52,376 nt of DNA, from positions 1 through 52,376 of the forward strand of contig PLFD01000003.1 of assembly GCA_003136635.1 (NCBI GenBank), given 5' to 3'. Made by a program: the position numbers and the translations under genes. This DNA comes from a candidate division FCPU426 bacterium (GTDB taxonomy: Bacteria; Oederibacteriota; Muellerivitia; Muellerivitales; Muellerivitaceae). Below are positions 30,771 to 39,313 of the stretch, piece after piece (within the stretch, counting starts at the first letter, position 1; each line of letters starts with the position of its first letter). The notes under the pieces are model-generated. The model was not told the DNA's origin. It was given only the letters and a program-made list of their open reading frames with translations, and searched no databases.

Positions 30771-31214
30771 ATGAACCTAACGATTAAAAAAATTGAAGAC
30801 GCGCAAATTATCCGCAAAGGGGTTGTTCCCTTCCGCGTGGGCGACACGGTAAAGGTTTCCTTGAAAATAAAGGAAGGCGAAAAGGAACGTATTCAGATCT
30901 ATGAAGGTTTGGTTACGGCGATCCAGGGTTCGGGTTCCAAAATGAAATTCACGGTCCGCAAAATTTCTTACGGTGTGGGCGTGGAAAAAACCTTCTATTA
31001 TCAATCACCGATGATCAAAGAAGTCAAAACCACTCGTTCGGGTAAAGTCCGCAGGGCCAAGTTGTTCTATCTGCGCGGCAAACTCAACAAAAAAGATGCT
31101 CGTATCCAGGAAAGCAAGAAGATCCGTACGCCAAGCGAAGGCGCGGTCGAAACAGCTCATACAGCAGCTCCGGTGGCGGAAGTGGCCCCGGTTGTTGAGG
31201 AAACCAAAGCTTAA
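30771..31214 (+). CDS. rplS: 50S ribosomal protein L19 with acidic Ala/Val-rich C-terminal extension
   Basis: 147 residues from ATG 30771 with AGGAG at 30759-30763. The core (about 1-115) has FRVGDTVKVSLKIKEGEKERIQIYEG and KTTRSGKVRRAKLFYLRG, typical of L19 at the 30S-50S interface. L19 is usually near 115-120 residues; here an extra 30 or so residues (EGAVETAHTAAPVAEV...) form a low-complexity tail. Last gene of the operon, followed by a hairpin terminator. Confidence 0.95.
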   Translation: MNLTIKKIEDAQIIRKGVVPFRVGDTVKVSLKIKEGEKERIQIYEGLVTAIQGSGSKMKFTVRKISYGVGVEKTFYYQSPMIKEVKTTRSGKVRRAKLFYLRGKLNKKDARIQESKKIRTPSEGAVETAHTAAPVAEVAPVVEETKA

Positions 31215-31241
31215 TCTTTTAGTTTTTGCTTATTCTTTTCG

Positions 31242-31278
31242 AACCGTTCCGGTATTCACTGGGGCGGTTTTTTGTTTT
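31242..31278 (+). terminator. Rho-independent terminator of the rpsP-rplS operon
   Basis: ACCGTTCCGG (31242-31251) pairs with CTGGGGCGGT (31258-31267), using three G-T wobbles and a six-base loop, followed by TTTTTGTTTTT. Confidence 0.75.
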
Positions 31279-31322
31279 TAGCCTGCCTTGCGTCCCCTGA
31301 AATGAGAGGGTAGGATAGCCTC

Positions 31323-32897
31323 ATGAAACGACTGATTTTCCTCGGTTTGCTCCTTTTGCCGTTGGTTGGCTGCAGTGGTAGCGGCGCGGTGAACCCTCTT
31401 ACTCCCGCGAATGCTTCTAAAGTTGATGCTTCCGACAATCCGGATTCGGACGTTATTTATTGGTCAAACTTTCCCCTTGAAACCCCGGTTACAGATACGA
31501 TTAACGCGATTTGTTTGGTCAACAAAAAACTCGGATGGGCCGTCGGTAATAACGGTTTGATAATGCAATACGATGGACAAACTTGGAATAAGATTCAAAC
31601 AGGGTTGGCCCAAAATCAAAATTTTATGGCGGTTGGTTTTTTAAATGAAACTGAAGGCTGGGCGGTGGGTACCCAAGGCACCATACTTCACTATAACAAC
31701 GGTCAATGGACCCAAGATACTTCGCCGACCCAGGAAGTTTTATATTCCATCACCATTACGGCTTCGCGCACAGTTTGGGTGGTTGGTTCCAATGGGGCCA
31801 TTTTGACTTACAACGGCATTTCCTGGGGCACGGTATACGCTAACGGGGGTACGGCGGCGGCGCCTACAACGGTTGCGGACATTTATAGCATCGGACTATC
31901 CGATCAAAATAGCGGCTGGGCCGTGGGTAATCTGGGACTTATTTTGAAGTATGACGGGCAAAAGTGGACAACCTTTACGGCCAGTCCCACCACCGAACGT
32001 TTGAACTCGGTGTCTGTATTAAGCGATGTGCAGGCCTGGGCAGTCGGCGCATATGGAACCATTCTTAATTTTAATGGAACCACTTGGAATAAACAGGGCA
32101 GCGCTTTTTCGGGATTCGATCTTTATACCATCTCCATGATTGATGACAGCAACGGCTGGCTGGCGGGACAGGATGGTACTATCGCTTTTTATGATGGAAC
32201 CCGTTGGATCAGTCACGTCAAACCTGATACAAAACCTTCGTTGAACGCCATCGCTTTTTATAAAGACCTTGGATTTATGGTAGGGCAAAATGGAACTTTT
32301 ATTAAATTTCAAAAGGGTGGCGTTCCGGCCAAATTTGATATCACCTTTAAAGGCGCGGTGACCGAGAAACCCTCCAAAGTTCATCCCTATTGGACATTAA
32401 CTTATACTTTGCTCAATCAAAGTCCAAAGACCACAGCTTTCTTGGATTTTGTGATGCCCGTTCCCAAAGGTTTTGAACCCTATCAGCCTAAAGCGACCCC
32501 AACGCCTTCTGTCGGCCAAACAAACGGTGCAGCGGCGGCGACGGTTGTAACGGTAACACCCACTGTGATCGCCGCGGCTACGGTGTCAACGCCGTCGACC
32601 AAAGTGGTTGCGCAAGTCAGCAGTCCTGTTTCTGGCACCTGGATGATGAAAGACGGGAATTTATTGTGGGAGCTTGGCATCATTACTTCTTCTGAGTCAA
32701 AAATCATTACGATTCTTTTGGTTTCTAAGAAGGGCGAGAAAAAAGAATATCCCGTGGTATTAAACGCTTCTTTGAAAACTGTAGATCAAGCCGTCGCTGA
32801 CGCGGCACCTGTAACGATGCTGGTTTCGGAGCCTAAACCGGTTTTTAGCCCCACCGTAACAACGCTCCCGACGGCTACAACCACCCCGAGTCATTAG
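31323..32897 (+). CDS. Lipoprotein with YCF48/BNR-type beta-propeller repeats
   Basis: 524 residues. The lipobox LVGC at about 15-18 predicts lipid attachment. At least six repeats of the form GWAVGNNGLIMQYDGQTWNKI between about 60 and 335 predict a YCF48-like propeller. Near 345-400 comes a small beta-sandwich (HPYWTLTYTLLNQSP, FVMPVPKGFEPYQP), then a Thr/Val/Pro-rich stretch and a second part (WMMKDGNLLWELG). The tail ends PTVTTLPTATTTPSH, a short version of the Thr/Pro linker style of the secreted array. YCF48 proteins in photosynthetic organisms assist photosystem II assembly; that role does not transfer here. I cannot assign a function beyond a cell-surface lipoprotein. Confidence 0.8.
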   Translation: MKRLIFLGLLLLPLVGCSGSGAVNPLTPANASKVDASDNPDSDVIYWSNFPLETPVTDTINAICLVNKKLGWAVGNNGLIMQYDGQTWNKIQTGLAQNQNFMAVGFLNETEGWAVGTQGTILHYNNGQWTQDTSPTQEVLYSITITASRTVWVVGSNGAILTYNGISWGTVYANGGTAAAPTTVADIYSIGLSDQNSGWAVGNLGLILKYDGQKWTTFTASPTTERLNSVSVLSDVQAWAVGAYGTILNFNGTTWNKQGSAFSGFDLYTISMIDDSNGWLAGQDGTIAFYDGTRWISHVKPDTKPSLNAIAFYKDLGFMVGQNGTFIKFQKGGVPAKFDITFKGAVTEKPSKVHPYWTLTYTLLNQSPKTTAFLDFVMPVPKGFEPYQPKATPTPSVGQTNGAAAATVVTVTPTVIAAATVSTPSTKVVAQVSSPVSGTWMMKDGNLLWELGIITSSESKIITILLVSKKGEKKEYPVVLNASLKTVDQAVADAAPVTMLVSEPKPVFSPTVTTLPTATTTPSH

Positions 32898-32925
32898 TCA
32901 GATTCCAATAATTCTGAGGGTGTGA

Positions 32926-33909
32926 ATGATGAGTCTTCTCCCGCTGACTGAAATTGAAAATAAAGCTTTAGAACAGCAAGATACTATTAAGGCTTTGGAA
33001 TGGGTGCGCCAATCCCTGGCGGAAGATACCCGATCAGGCGCTAAAAAACTGATCCTAAAATTTGAAAAGAGAGCCGCGCACGAAGAAAAAGAGAGTAAAA
33101 AACTTGAAGCGCTTTGGCATTATGAGAAAGAAGCGTTACTTAAGGGTTTTAAAGCGGTGGCCGGTGTGGATGAGGCCGGCCGGGGCCCTCTGGCCGGTCC
33201 GGTGGTCGCGGCAGCCGTTATTTTACCGCCCAACGGCGCTTTAAAAGGTGTGGATGATTCTAAAAAACTAACCGCAGTTAAGAGAGATGAACTTTTTTCT
33301 TTTATACAGCAAACCGCCGTTAGTTTTGGGGTGGGTCAGGCCAGCGTTCAGGAAATTGATGAAATTAATATTTACCGCGCTTCCCAGTTAGCCATGCAAA
33401 GAGCGATTGAAGCTCTGGGCGTGAAACCGGATTTTCTTTTGACCGATGCCATGCCCTTGCCAGCCCTTTCTTCCATTCCCCAAAAACCGCTCATACATGG
33501 CGATTCTTTGTCTTCCAGTATCGCTGCGGCTTCTATCTTGGCTAAAGTCAGCAGGGATCGGATGATGGAAGAAATGCACGCCAAATATCCGCAATATGGT
33601 TTTGACGGACACAAAGGTTATGGGACAGAAATACACGTGGCCGCCCTTAAGGAACACGGCGCCTGTCCCGAACATCGTTTAACTTTCGGCCCCGTGATGG
33701 AGGCGCTGGCCCAAAAGTCTTTGGGCGGACCTTTTCGTTTTTGGAGCGATAAACTTAAATCAGCTAAAAACCCGGTTGAGCTGAATCAGGCGGGGCTACA
33801 GATCAAACGGGCTGCTTTGGGTATGTTGAGCGAAGATGAGGTGGAATTGCTTCGGGAACTTTTTCGGGAAAGAAGAACCTCGTATACCAACGCTCCCTCT
33901 GAGAGTTGA
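32926..33909 (+). CDS. rnhB: Ribonuclease HII
   Basis: 327 residues. Cleaves the RNA strand of RNA-DNA hybrids and starts removal of single ribonucleotides from DNA. The catalytic start GVDEAGRGPLAGP carries D82 and E83; DDSKKL, SIAAASILAKVSRD and YGFDGHKGYG also fit. About 75 residues precede the catalytic domain, and an extension of about 55 residues follows it, so the protein is longer than minimal RNase HII (about 200). Two ATG codons in tandem (32926, 32929) follow GAGGG. Next to yraN, a common pairing. Confidence 0.95.
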   Translation: MMSLLPLTEIENKALEQQDTIKALEWVRQSLAEDTRSGAKKLILKFEKRAAHEEKESKKLEALWHYEKEALLKGFKAVAGVDEAGRGPLAGPVVAAAVILPPNGALKGVDDSKKLTAVKRDELFSFIQQTAVSFGVGQASVQEIDEINIYRASQLAMQRAIEALGVKPDFLLTDAMPLPALSSIPQKPLIHGDSLSSSIAAASILAKVSRDRMMEEMHAKYPQYGFDGHKGYGTEIHVAALKEHGACPEHRLTFGPVMEALAQKSLGGPFRFWSDKLKSAKNPVELNQAGLQIKRAALGMLSEDEVELLRELFRERRTSYTNAPSES

Positions 33910-33919
33910 AAAAATTACT

Positions 33920-34321
33920 ATGGCAAAATCTAAAAAAGTAAGCAGTTATCAAAAAGGCCAAAAGGGTGAAAATCGGGCGGCGGCTTATTTGCGGCTCAGG
34001 GGCTACCGTGTTTTGGAACGCAATTACAGGGTGCCGCAGGGCGAGATAGACCTTATCGTTCGAAAAGGGGACACTCTGGTTTTTGTGGAAGTTAAAGCGC
34101 GAAAGCACGATTCCCACGGAACCGCGCTGGAAGCGGTTTCTTCTTTAAAGGTTCAAAGGGTTTCGGCTGCGGCCGCATTATACTTATCCGGATATGCGGA
34201 TTCATATTCGGCCTGCCGATTTGATATTGTCACAGTGGGTCCCGAGAAAAATTTTTTAGGTTTTCTGAAAATCCAGCATTTCGAAAACGCTTTTTCCGCT
34301 GGCGGAGTGTTTAACGTATGA
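33920..34321 (+). CDS. YraN/UPF0102 family endonuclease-like protein
   Basis: 133 residues from ATG 33920, 11 bases after rnhB. The family has a Holliday-junction-resolvase-like fold of unproven function. The motifs QKGENRAAAYLRLRGYRVLERNYR and GEIDLIVRKGDTLVFVEVKAR hold the conserved Glu, Asp and ExK residues of that nuclease fold. The last four bases overlap the next start (ATGA). Confidence 0.93.
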   Translation: MAKSKKVSSYQKGQKGENRAAAYLRLRGYRVLERNYRVPQGEIDLIVRKGDTLVFVEVKARKHDSHGTALEAVSSLKVQRVSAAAALYLSGYADSYSACRFDIVTVGPEKNFLGFLKIQHFENAFSAGGVFNV

Positions 34322-35607
34322 AAATTCCAAAATTCAAAATTTCGCCTAAAACGCTCCGGCTATTGAAGCTTGTAGGCCAATTGGCTCAACAACGGGGTGA
34401 AAGGGCCTACGCGGTGGGTGGTTTTGTCCGCGACCTTATTTTAAAAAGACCCGTGATGGATATCGATATCACGGTGGAAGGGGATGGACTGACTTTTGCG
34501 GCGGTTCTGGCGCAAAAAACGGGTTCCCGCATCGAAGCCTTTACGCGGTTTGGAACCTCGATTGTCATCATTTCCGGACTTGGAAAAATTGATGTGGCAA
34601 CTGCACGTACGGAAACCTATGAAAAACCTGGAGCTCTTCCAGTGGTTGAAAAGAGCGAAATTACTTTTGACCTTTTTCGCAGGGATTTCACCATTAATGC
34701 CATGGCTCTTAGTTTATCGCCGTTGTCCTTTTTAAAATTAATTGATCCTTTTCATGGTTTAGACGATCTGCGAAGGGGTTGTATCCGGGCGCTGCATCCC
34801 TTGAGTTTTGTCGACGATCCAACCCGTGTTTTCAGGGCGGTACGGTTTGAACAGAGATTTCAAAAAAAGATCGATTCCAAAACCCAAAAGTGGATGCTCA
34901 ATTCGATCCGCCGTAAGTCCATGAACACAGTTTCGGGAGAAAGGCTTCGAAACGAATTTCACCTGATATTCAAAGAACCTCATCCGGAAAGGGCCGTGAA
35001 GCGATTGGCGCAATTGGACGTTTTGACTTATGTCCATGCTTCCCTGGGTCTTTCAAAAAAAATGGAAAAGAATATTCCCCAAGTGCTCAAAACGCTGGCC
35101 TTTTTTAGAAGGAACAAGATTGTTTTGGACGAGAAAATGGTTTGGTTTCAAACGCTGTTACTAAAGCCGTTAGCAGCTCAAGCGCAGTCTCTTTCCAGGC
35201 GGTTGATGTTGTCGAGAAATGAAAAAAAGATAGTCATCCAATCCGCTCAAGCGCGAGTTTCTGCGATGAAAGTGTTGGCGGCTTCCGAGACGACGATGAG
35301 TCAAATGCACCGTTTACTGTCCCCCTTAGCGTCGGAGGTTCAATGTTACCTCATGGCGACGGTGTCACCGGCCCTTAGCCGAAAAATGGCGGAATATTAT
35401 TTAAGCATTCAGAAACTCAAACCCTGGCTGCAAGGTCGAGACTTAAAGATTTTTGGCATAATCCCCGGGCTTCGTTACGCGTCTATTTTGCGGGAGGCGT
35501 TGAATGGTCAATTGGACGGGCGGTTTAAAAACCGGAGTGAAGTTCTTCAATGGGTTCGTAAGACTTTCAAGTCTGAACAGGTTGAAGGAAGCTTTCGAAT
35601 CGGCTAA
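34318..35607 (+). CDS. CCA tRNA nucleotidyltransferase / poly(A) polymerase family protein
   Basis: 429 residues. Class II nucleotidyltransferase: YAVGGFVRDLIL (GG at 34-35), metal-binding D48 and D50 in DIDITVEG, RRDFTINAMA (about 122-131) and DDPTRVFRAVRFEQRF for tRNA binding. It would add CCA, or part of it, to tRNA 3' ends. Some bacteria split CC-adding and A-adding between two such proteins, so the exact activity is uncertain. There is no HD domain. Its start overlaps yraN by four bases, suggesting coupling. Confidence 0.9.
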   Translation: MKIPKFKISPKTLRLLKLVGQLAQQRGERAYAVGGFVRDLILKRPVMDIDITVEGDGLTFAAVLAQKTGSRIEAFTRFGTSIVIISGLGKIDVATARTETYEKPGALPVVEKSEITFDLFRRDFTINAMALSLSPLSFLKLIDPFHGLDDLRRGCIRALHPLSFVDDPTRVFRAVRFEQRFQKKIDSKTQKWMLNSIRRKSMNTVSGERLRNEFHLIFKEPHPERAVKRLAQLDVLTYVHASLGLSKKMEKNIPQVLKTLAFFRRNKIVLDEKMVWFQTLLLKPLAAQAQSLSRRLMLSRNEKKIVIQSAQARVSAMKVLAASETTMSQMHRLLSPLASEVQCYLMATVSPALSRKMAEYYLSIQKLKPWLQGRDLKIFGIIPGLRYASILREALNGQLDGRFKNRSEVLQWVRKTFKSEQVEGSFRIG

Positions 35608-35661
35608 AGTTGTCCCTCTTTTGAAGCCATTAACCCTTTATTTTTAATTGAAAGTAGAACA

Positions 35662-36264
35662 ATGACTGAAACAAAAATCGCAACCGCCTTCATGGAACTG
35701 GGAATTTTAGTTTTTTCCCTTTGTCTGCATGAATTTGGCCATGCTTTAGTCGCTACCAAGCTGGGTGATCCGACTCCCAAACTATTGGGCCGGTTAACGA
35801 TGGATCCCCGATCTCATGCCGATCCGATGGGCACCATTATTTTTCCACTTATTATGTTTTTATTTCCGAGTTCCTTTTTATTTGGCTGGGCCAAACCGGT
35901 GCCGATTACACCTCAAAATTTTCCGAAACCCCGGAGGGATGGCGCTTTGGTGGCTTTAGCGGGACCGGCAATGAATTTGATTTTGGCGGCGGTTTCATTC
36001 GGCCTTTTGATGAGTGTGGATGCTTTTCCTAATTTAGGATTGGATAACGTTTCAACCGATGTGGCGGCGCAATTTTTCAGTATTTTCTTGCAGTTGAATG
36101 TTTATTTGGCAGTTTTTAACCTGATACCGGTTTATCCTTTAGACGGGTCCTGGATTTTAAAATCCGTTTTGCCGCCTAAATTGTCTTATCGGGTTTCCCG
36201 TCTTGACCCTTATGGTTTTTTGATTTTGATTGGCCTCTATTTTTTGTTTAGCTGGTTATTTTAG
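35662..36264 (+). CDS. M50 site-2-protease-family membrane metallopeptidase
   Basis: 200 residues with four or five membrane segments. The zinc motif HEFGH is at 23-27, and the second metal site is in NLIPVYPLDGSWIL near 155. ALAGPAMNLILA precedes a further membrane segment. This short form lacks PDZ and CBS domains, as in the small Rip/YwhC-like group. Such enzymes cut membrane proteins within the bilayer; the substrate is unknown. Followed 27 bases later by trpS. Confidence 0.92.
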   Translation: MTETKIATAFMELGILVFSLCLHEFGHALVATKLGDPTPKLLGRLTMDPRSHADPMGTIIFPLIMFLFPSSFLFGWAKPVPITPQNFPKPRRDGALVALAGPAMNLILAAVSFGLLMSVDAFPNLGLDNVSTDVAAQFFSIFLQLNVYLAVFNLIPVYPLDGSWILKSVLPPKLSYRVSRLDPYGFLILIGLYFLFSWLF

Positions 36265-36290
36265 ATTTCATTTAAAAACGTGAGGGTCAT

Positions 36291-37313
36291 TTGTCATCTG
36301 AAACGAAAAAATCTATTCGTTACTTGTCCGGCGTTCAGCCCAGCGGACGGCTCCATTTAGGCAATTATTTTGGCGCCATTCAAAACCATATCCGCCTGCA
36401 AGACGAAGGCGAGTGTCTTTACTTCATCGCCAACTATCATTCCTTAACGACGGTGCAAGATCCGGAAGCACTAAGACGCTACACCTTTATGGCGGCGGCG
36501 GATTATCTGGCGCTGGGGTTGGACCGGACCAAGGCCTTTTTGTTCCGTCAAAGCGACGTACCGGAAGTTACAGAACTGGCCTGGATATTAAGCACGGTTA
36601 CGGGCATGGGTTTGATGGAAAGGGCACATTCCTTTAAAGATAAGGTTGCCCGGGGCATTGTTCCGACGTTGGGTCTTTTCTTTTATCCGGCCCTCATGGC
36701 CGCTGATATTTTGATTTATCAGAGCGACAAGGTGCCTGTAGGGCAGGATCAAATCCAACATATTGAGATGGCGCGGGATATGGCCGGGTATTTTAACCAC
36801 ACCTTTAAAAAAGAAGTTTTCAAATTGCCCGAAAGCGTTTTAAGTCAGACGCCGAAAGTCATGGGTTTGACCGGCGGCAAGATGAGCAAGAGTGACGAAG
36901 CCAGTGTGATTCCCATTTTCGGGGAACCGTCTGAGATTAAAAAAAAGGTCATGAGCATCGTGACCGACTCTAAAGGTGTGGCCGAACCCAAAGACCCGGA
37001 CAACAACGTGATTTATTTGCTTTACCAGTTATTGGCCAGCGCCGAAGAGTTGAGCCATATGGAAAATGGTTTCCGCCAGGGCGGTATGGGCTATGGAGAC
37101 GCTAAAAAACTTCTTTTGGCTAAATTAGAAGAGATTTTCGGTGGTGAAAAACGGGAAAAACGAAAAAAGATGGATGAAAAACCCGATCTGGTGGAAGATG
37201 TGCTCATTGAGAGCGCGAAGAAAGTCCGAAAAATAGTAGCGCCCACTATGGAACAAGTTTATGAGGTGGTAGGCATTCCTTCTTCTCAAATCAAAAAAAG
37301 GCTTTTAGACTAA
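36291..37313 (+). CDS. trpS: Tryptophanyl-tRNA synthetase
   Basis: 340 residues from TTG 36291, with GAGGG just upstream. Class I synthetase: SGVQPSGRLHLGNYFGA holds the HIGH-type motif and GGKMSKSDE (near 195-203) the KMSKS loop. VPVGQDQIQHIEMARDMA is typical of bacterial TrpRS. A lysine-rich stretch near 285-300 (GGEKREKRKKMDEK) looks like a family-variable loop. Immediately followed by scpA. Confidence 0.96.
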   Translation: MSSETKKSIRYLSGVQPSGRLHLGNYFGAIQNHIRLQDEGECLYFIANYHSLTTVQDPEALRRYTFMAAADYLALGLDRTKAFLFRQSDVPEVTELAWILSTVTGMGLMERAHSFKDKVARGIVPTLGLFFYPALMAADILIYQSDKVPVGQDQIQHIEMARDMAGYFNHTFKKEVFKLPESVLSQTPKVMGLTGGKMSKSDEASVIPIFGEPSEIKKKVMSIVTDSKGVAEPKDPDNNVIYLLYQLLASAEELSHMENGFRQGGMGYGDAKKLLLAKLEEIFGGEKREKRKKMDEKPDLVEDVLIESAKKVRKIVAPTMEQVYEVVGIPSSQIKKRLLD

Positions 37314-37317
37314 CTTC

Positions 37318-38172
37318 ATGACCGAACCGATTAATGAATCCATGACCGCCATAGAGCCAGTTACTGTCTCTCTTTCGAAACACATTTCCTCCGTTATTAT
37401 TAAAGAGATCATTGGCCAGGATGATCAGCGCCCGACTTATCAAATCACAATACCCGAGTTTGACGGGCCGATGGATCTGTTGTTGCACCTGATCCGCGAA
37501 CATGAACTGGATATTTATGACATCCATATTTCAAAGATTACTAAAGAATATCTGACTTATTTGGACATTATGGAATCCCTCAACATTGAGATCGCGGGGG
37601 ACTTTTTGGTGATGGCCGCCACTCTCATGCAGATTAAGAGCCGTATGCTTTTACCCGTCGATCCCTCACCGGACGAGCCCGAAGAAGACCCGCGGCTGGA
37701 ACTGATGCGGCGTCTGGTGGAATACAAAAAGTTTAAGGATGCGTCCGAACAATTGCAGGAAATGGAAAAAGGCCGGGCTCATCTTTTGCCCCGCAATGTA
37801 CCCACCGATATGAAGGAAGTCGGAGCGGAAGAGCATTTGGAAGAAGTGACTCTCTTTGGTCTGTTGGCCGCGTTTAAAGATATTTTGATACATACCCAGG
37901 AAGACGTGACCGCGGAGTTAGTCCGTCCTGAAATTACGGTGAGCCAGAAGATTAACGATTTGATGGATATGCTCCATACGGACCGGCGGCTTATCTTCCG
38001 CCCGATTTTGACCGCATGCCGGACAAAGATTGAAAAAGTCGTCGCTTTACTGGCGTTACTGGAACTGATCCGCTTGAAACTGGTTCGTGTGGTTCAAAAC
38101 ACCATATTTGGCGAGATTGAGGTTCATCTTTTGCAGTCTGAAATGCCGGCCAATTCGCCGGAAACCATTTAA
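37318..38172 (+). CDS. scpA: Segregation and condensation protein A
   Basis: 284 residues, the kleisin subunit that bridges the SMC heads with ScpB in the chromosome condensation complex. EFDGPMDLLLHLIREHELDIYDIHISKITKEYL is the typical N-terminal region, though here it starts after about 45 extra residues. ALLELIRLKLVRVVQN forms the C-terminal winged helix. Starts four bases after trpS and lies 12 bases before scpB. Confidence 0.94.
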   Translation: MTEPINESMTAIEPVTVSLSKHISSVIIKEIIGQDDQRPTYQITIPEFDGPMDLLLHLIREHELDIYDIHISKITKEYLTYLDIMESLNIEIAGDFLVMAATLMQIKSRMLLPVDPSPDEPEEDPRLELMRRLVEYKKFKDASEQLQEMEKGRAHLLPRNVPTDMKEVGAEEHLEEVTLFGLLAAFKDILIHTQEDVTAELVRPEITVSQKINDLMDMLHTDRRLIFRPILTACRTKIEKVVALLALLELIRLKLVRVVQNTIFGEIEVHLLQSEMPANSPETI

Positions 38173-38184
38173 ACGAGGAAGTTC

Positions 38185-38868
38185 ATGGAAATCGAAAAGC
38201 TCAAAAAAACATTGGAAAGCCTTCTCTTTGTCAGTGACACGCCTCTGCCTCCCAAAAAAGTCGCGGCTTTTTTAAAAGAAGCCACGACGGAGGAAGTTAA
38301 TCAGGCCTTCACCGCGTTGAAAGACGAGATTAATAATCTGGACCGCAGTTTTCAGCTGGTTCAGGTTGCGGAAGGTTTTCAATTGGTCACCCGCCCGGAG
38401 TATCACCGCTGGGCCAAAGAACTTTATAAAGTCATTTCCAAAACCCGTCTTTCCAAAGCTTCACTGGAAGCTCTGGCTATCATCGCTTACAAACAGCCGG
38501 TTACCCGGGCTGAAGTGGAGGCCATCCGCGGGGTTGAGGTAAGCAATTTGGTCCAGTCCCTTCTGGAAAAACGCATGATCCGTATTTTGGGCCGGGCGGA
38601 GACCCCGGGCCGTCCTTTGCTTTATGGAACGACGACTGAGTTTTTAATTCACTTTGGTTTGAAAGATTTGGCCGACCTTCCCAAGGTTTCTGAAATTCAG
38701 GAGCTGGCGGGTGACCGCCCCTCGACCGAGTTTCTGAAAGAAATGGAAGGCGAGCTTCGCCGCCGCGAGACCAAAATGGGACTGGCTCCGGCTGAGCAGG
38801 CCGAAACACCCGTGACGGAAGGCGAGGTGGTACAGCCCGTCGAAGCCACTCCTGAGCAGGCTCCATAA
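38185..38868 (+). CDS. scpB: Segregation and condensation protein B
   Basis: 227 residues. Two winged-helix domains with LKKTLESLLFVSDTPLPPKKVA, LSKASLEALAIIAYKQPVTRAEVEAIRGV and TPGRPLLYGTT, all standard for ScpB. A Pro/Glu/Ala-rich tail of about 35 residues follows the folded part. Works with ScpA and SMC; the adjacent scpA supports this. Confidence 0.95.
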   Translation: MEIEKLKKTLESLLFVSDTPLPPKKVAAFLKEATTEEVNQAFTALKDEINNLDRSFQLVQVAEGFQLVTRPEYHRWAKELYKVISKTRLSKASLEALAIIAYKQPVTRAEVEAIRGVEVSNLVQSLLEKRMIRILGRAETPGRPLLYGTTTEFLIHFGLKDLADLPKVSEIQELAGDRPSTEFLKEMEGELRRRETKMGLAPAEQAETPVTEGEVVQPVEATPEQAP

Positions 38869-38892
38869 CCTTGTCCGTGAAAGGTGTGAGCT

Positions 38893-39192
38893 ATGCCGGA
38901 ATCCCCCGTTTCTCCCCGCCGTAAAAATAACGACGTGAAATGCCTCAAGTGCGGCGCTTTTAATATCCATGACAATCGTATCTGCGGCCGCTGTGGGGCC
39001 AATTTGCCCATTATTTACGATGAACAGGGACAGGTGTTCCGCTGGGAAGAGGCTCAAGGCTATGAAAGTTTGGTTAATAAGCCTGTGGCTGGAAGGCGAG
39101 CCTCGGTTGGTAAAACTCGTTGGATTTTAAGGGCACTCATTCTCGTCATTGCGCTTTTATTCGCTCTTTACCTCAAGAACGCTCATCATTGA
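38893..39192 (+). CDS. Small zinc-ribbon membrane protein
   Basis: 99 residues. A double CxxC zinc ribbon (CLKCGAFNIHDNRICGRCGANLP, with Cys near 17, 20, 31, 34) precedes a basic stretch and one C-terminal membrane helix (ILRALILVIALLFALYL). The zinc ribbon would face the cytoplasm. I do not recognise a family with known function. It ends the trpS-scpA-scpB run; the next gene has its own promoter. Confidence 0.8.
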   Translation: MPESPVSPRRKNNDVKCLKCGAFNIHDNRICGRCGANLPIIYDEQGQVFRWEEAQGYESLVNKPVAGRRASVGKTRWILRALILVIALLFALYLKNAHH

Positions 39193-39242
39193 GACGGGTA
39201 TTTCGCCAAGGAATCCGCCTTAATTAACGCCTTAGCGATTGG

Positions 39243-39271
39243 TTGTCATAGTCCGCAAAACAAACTACAAT
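39243..39271 (+). promoter_or_regulatory. Sigma70-type promoter of the miaB-mutS genes
   Basis: TTGTCA (39243-39248), 17-base spacer, TACAAT (39266-39271), both close to consensus. Transcription would start near 39278, about 36 bases before the miaB ATG. Confidence 0.7.
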
Positions 39272-39313
39272 TCATCCTCCTGAAACCAATTAAACCGTCA
39301 TTTGAAGGAAAAC

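Noticed and set aside
31287..31315. TTGCGT-17-TAGGAT promoter right before the YCF48 lipoprotein
   Set aside because: It would give an almost leaderless transcript, yet a normal AGGA ribosome site lies within the -10 box; likely chance.
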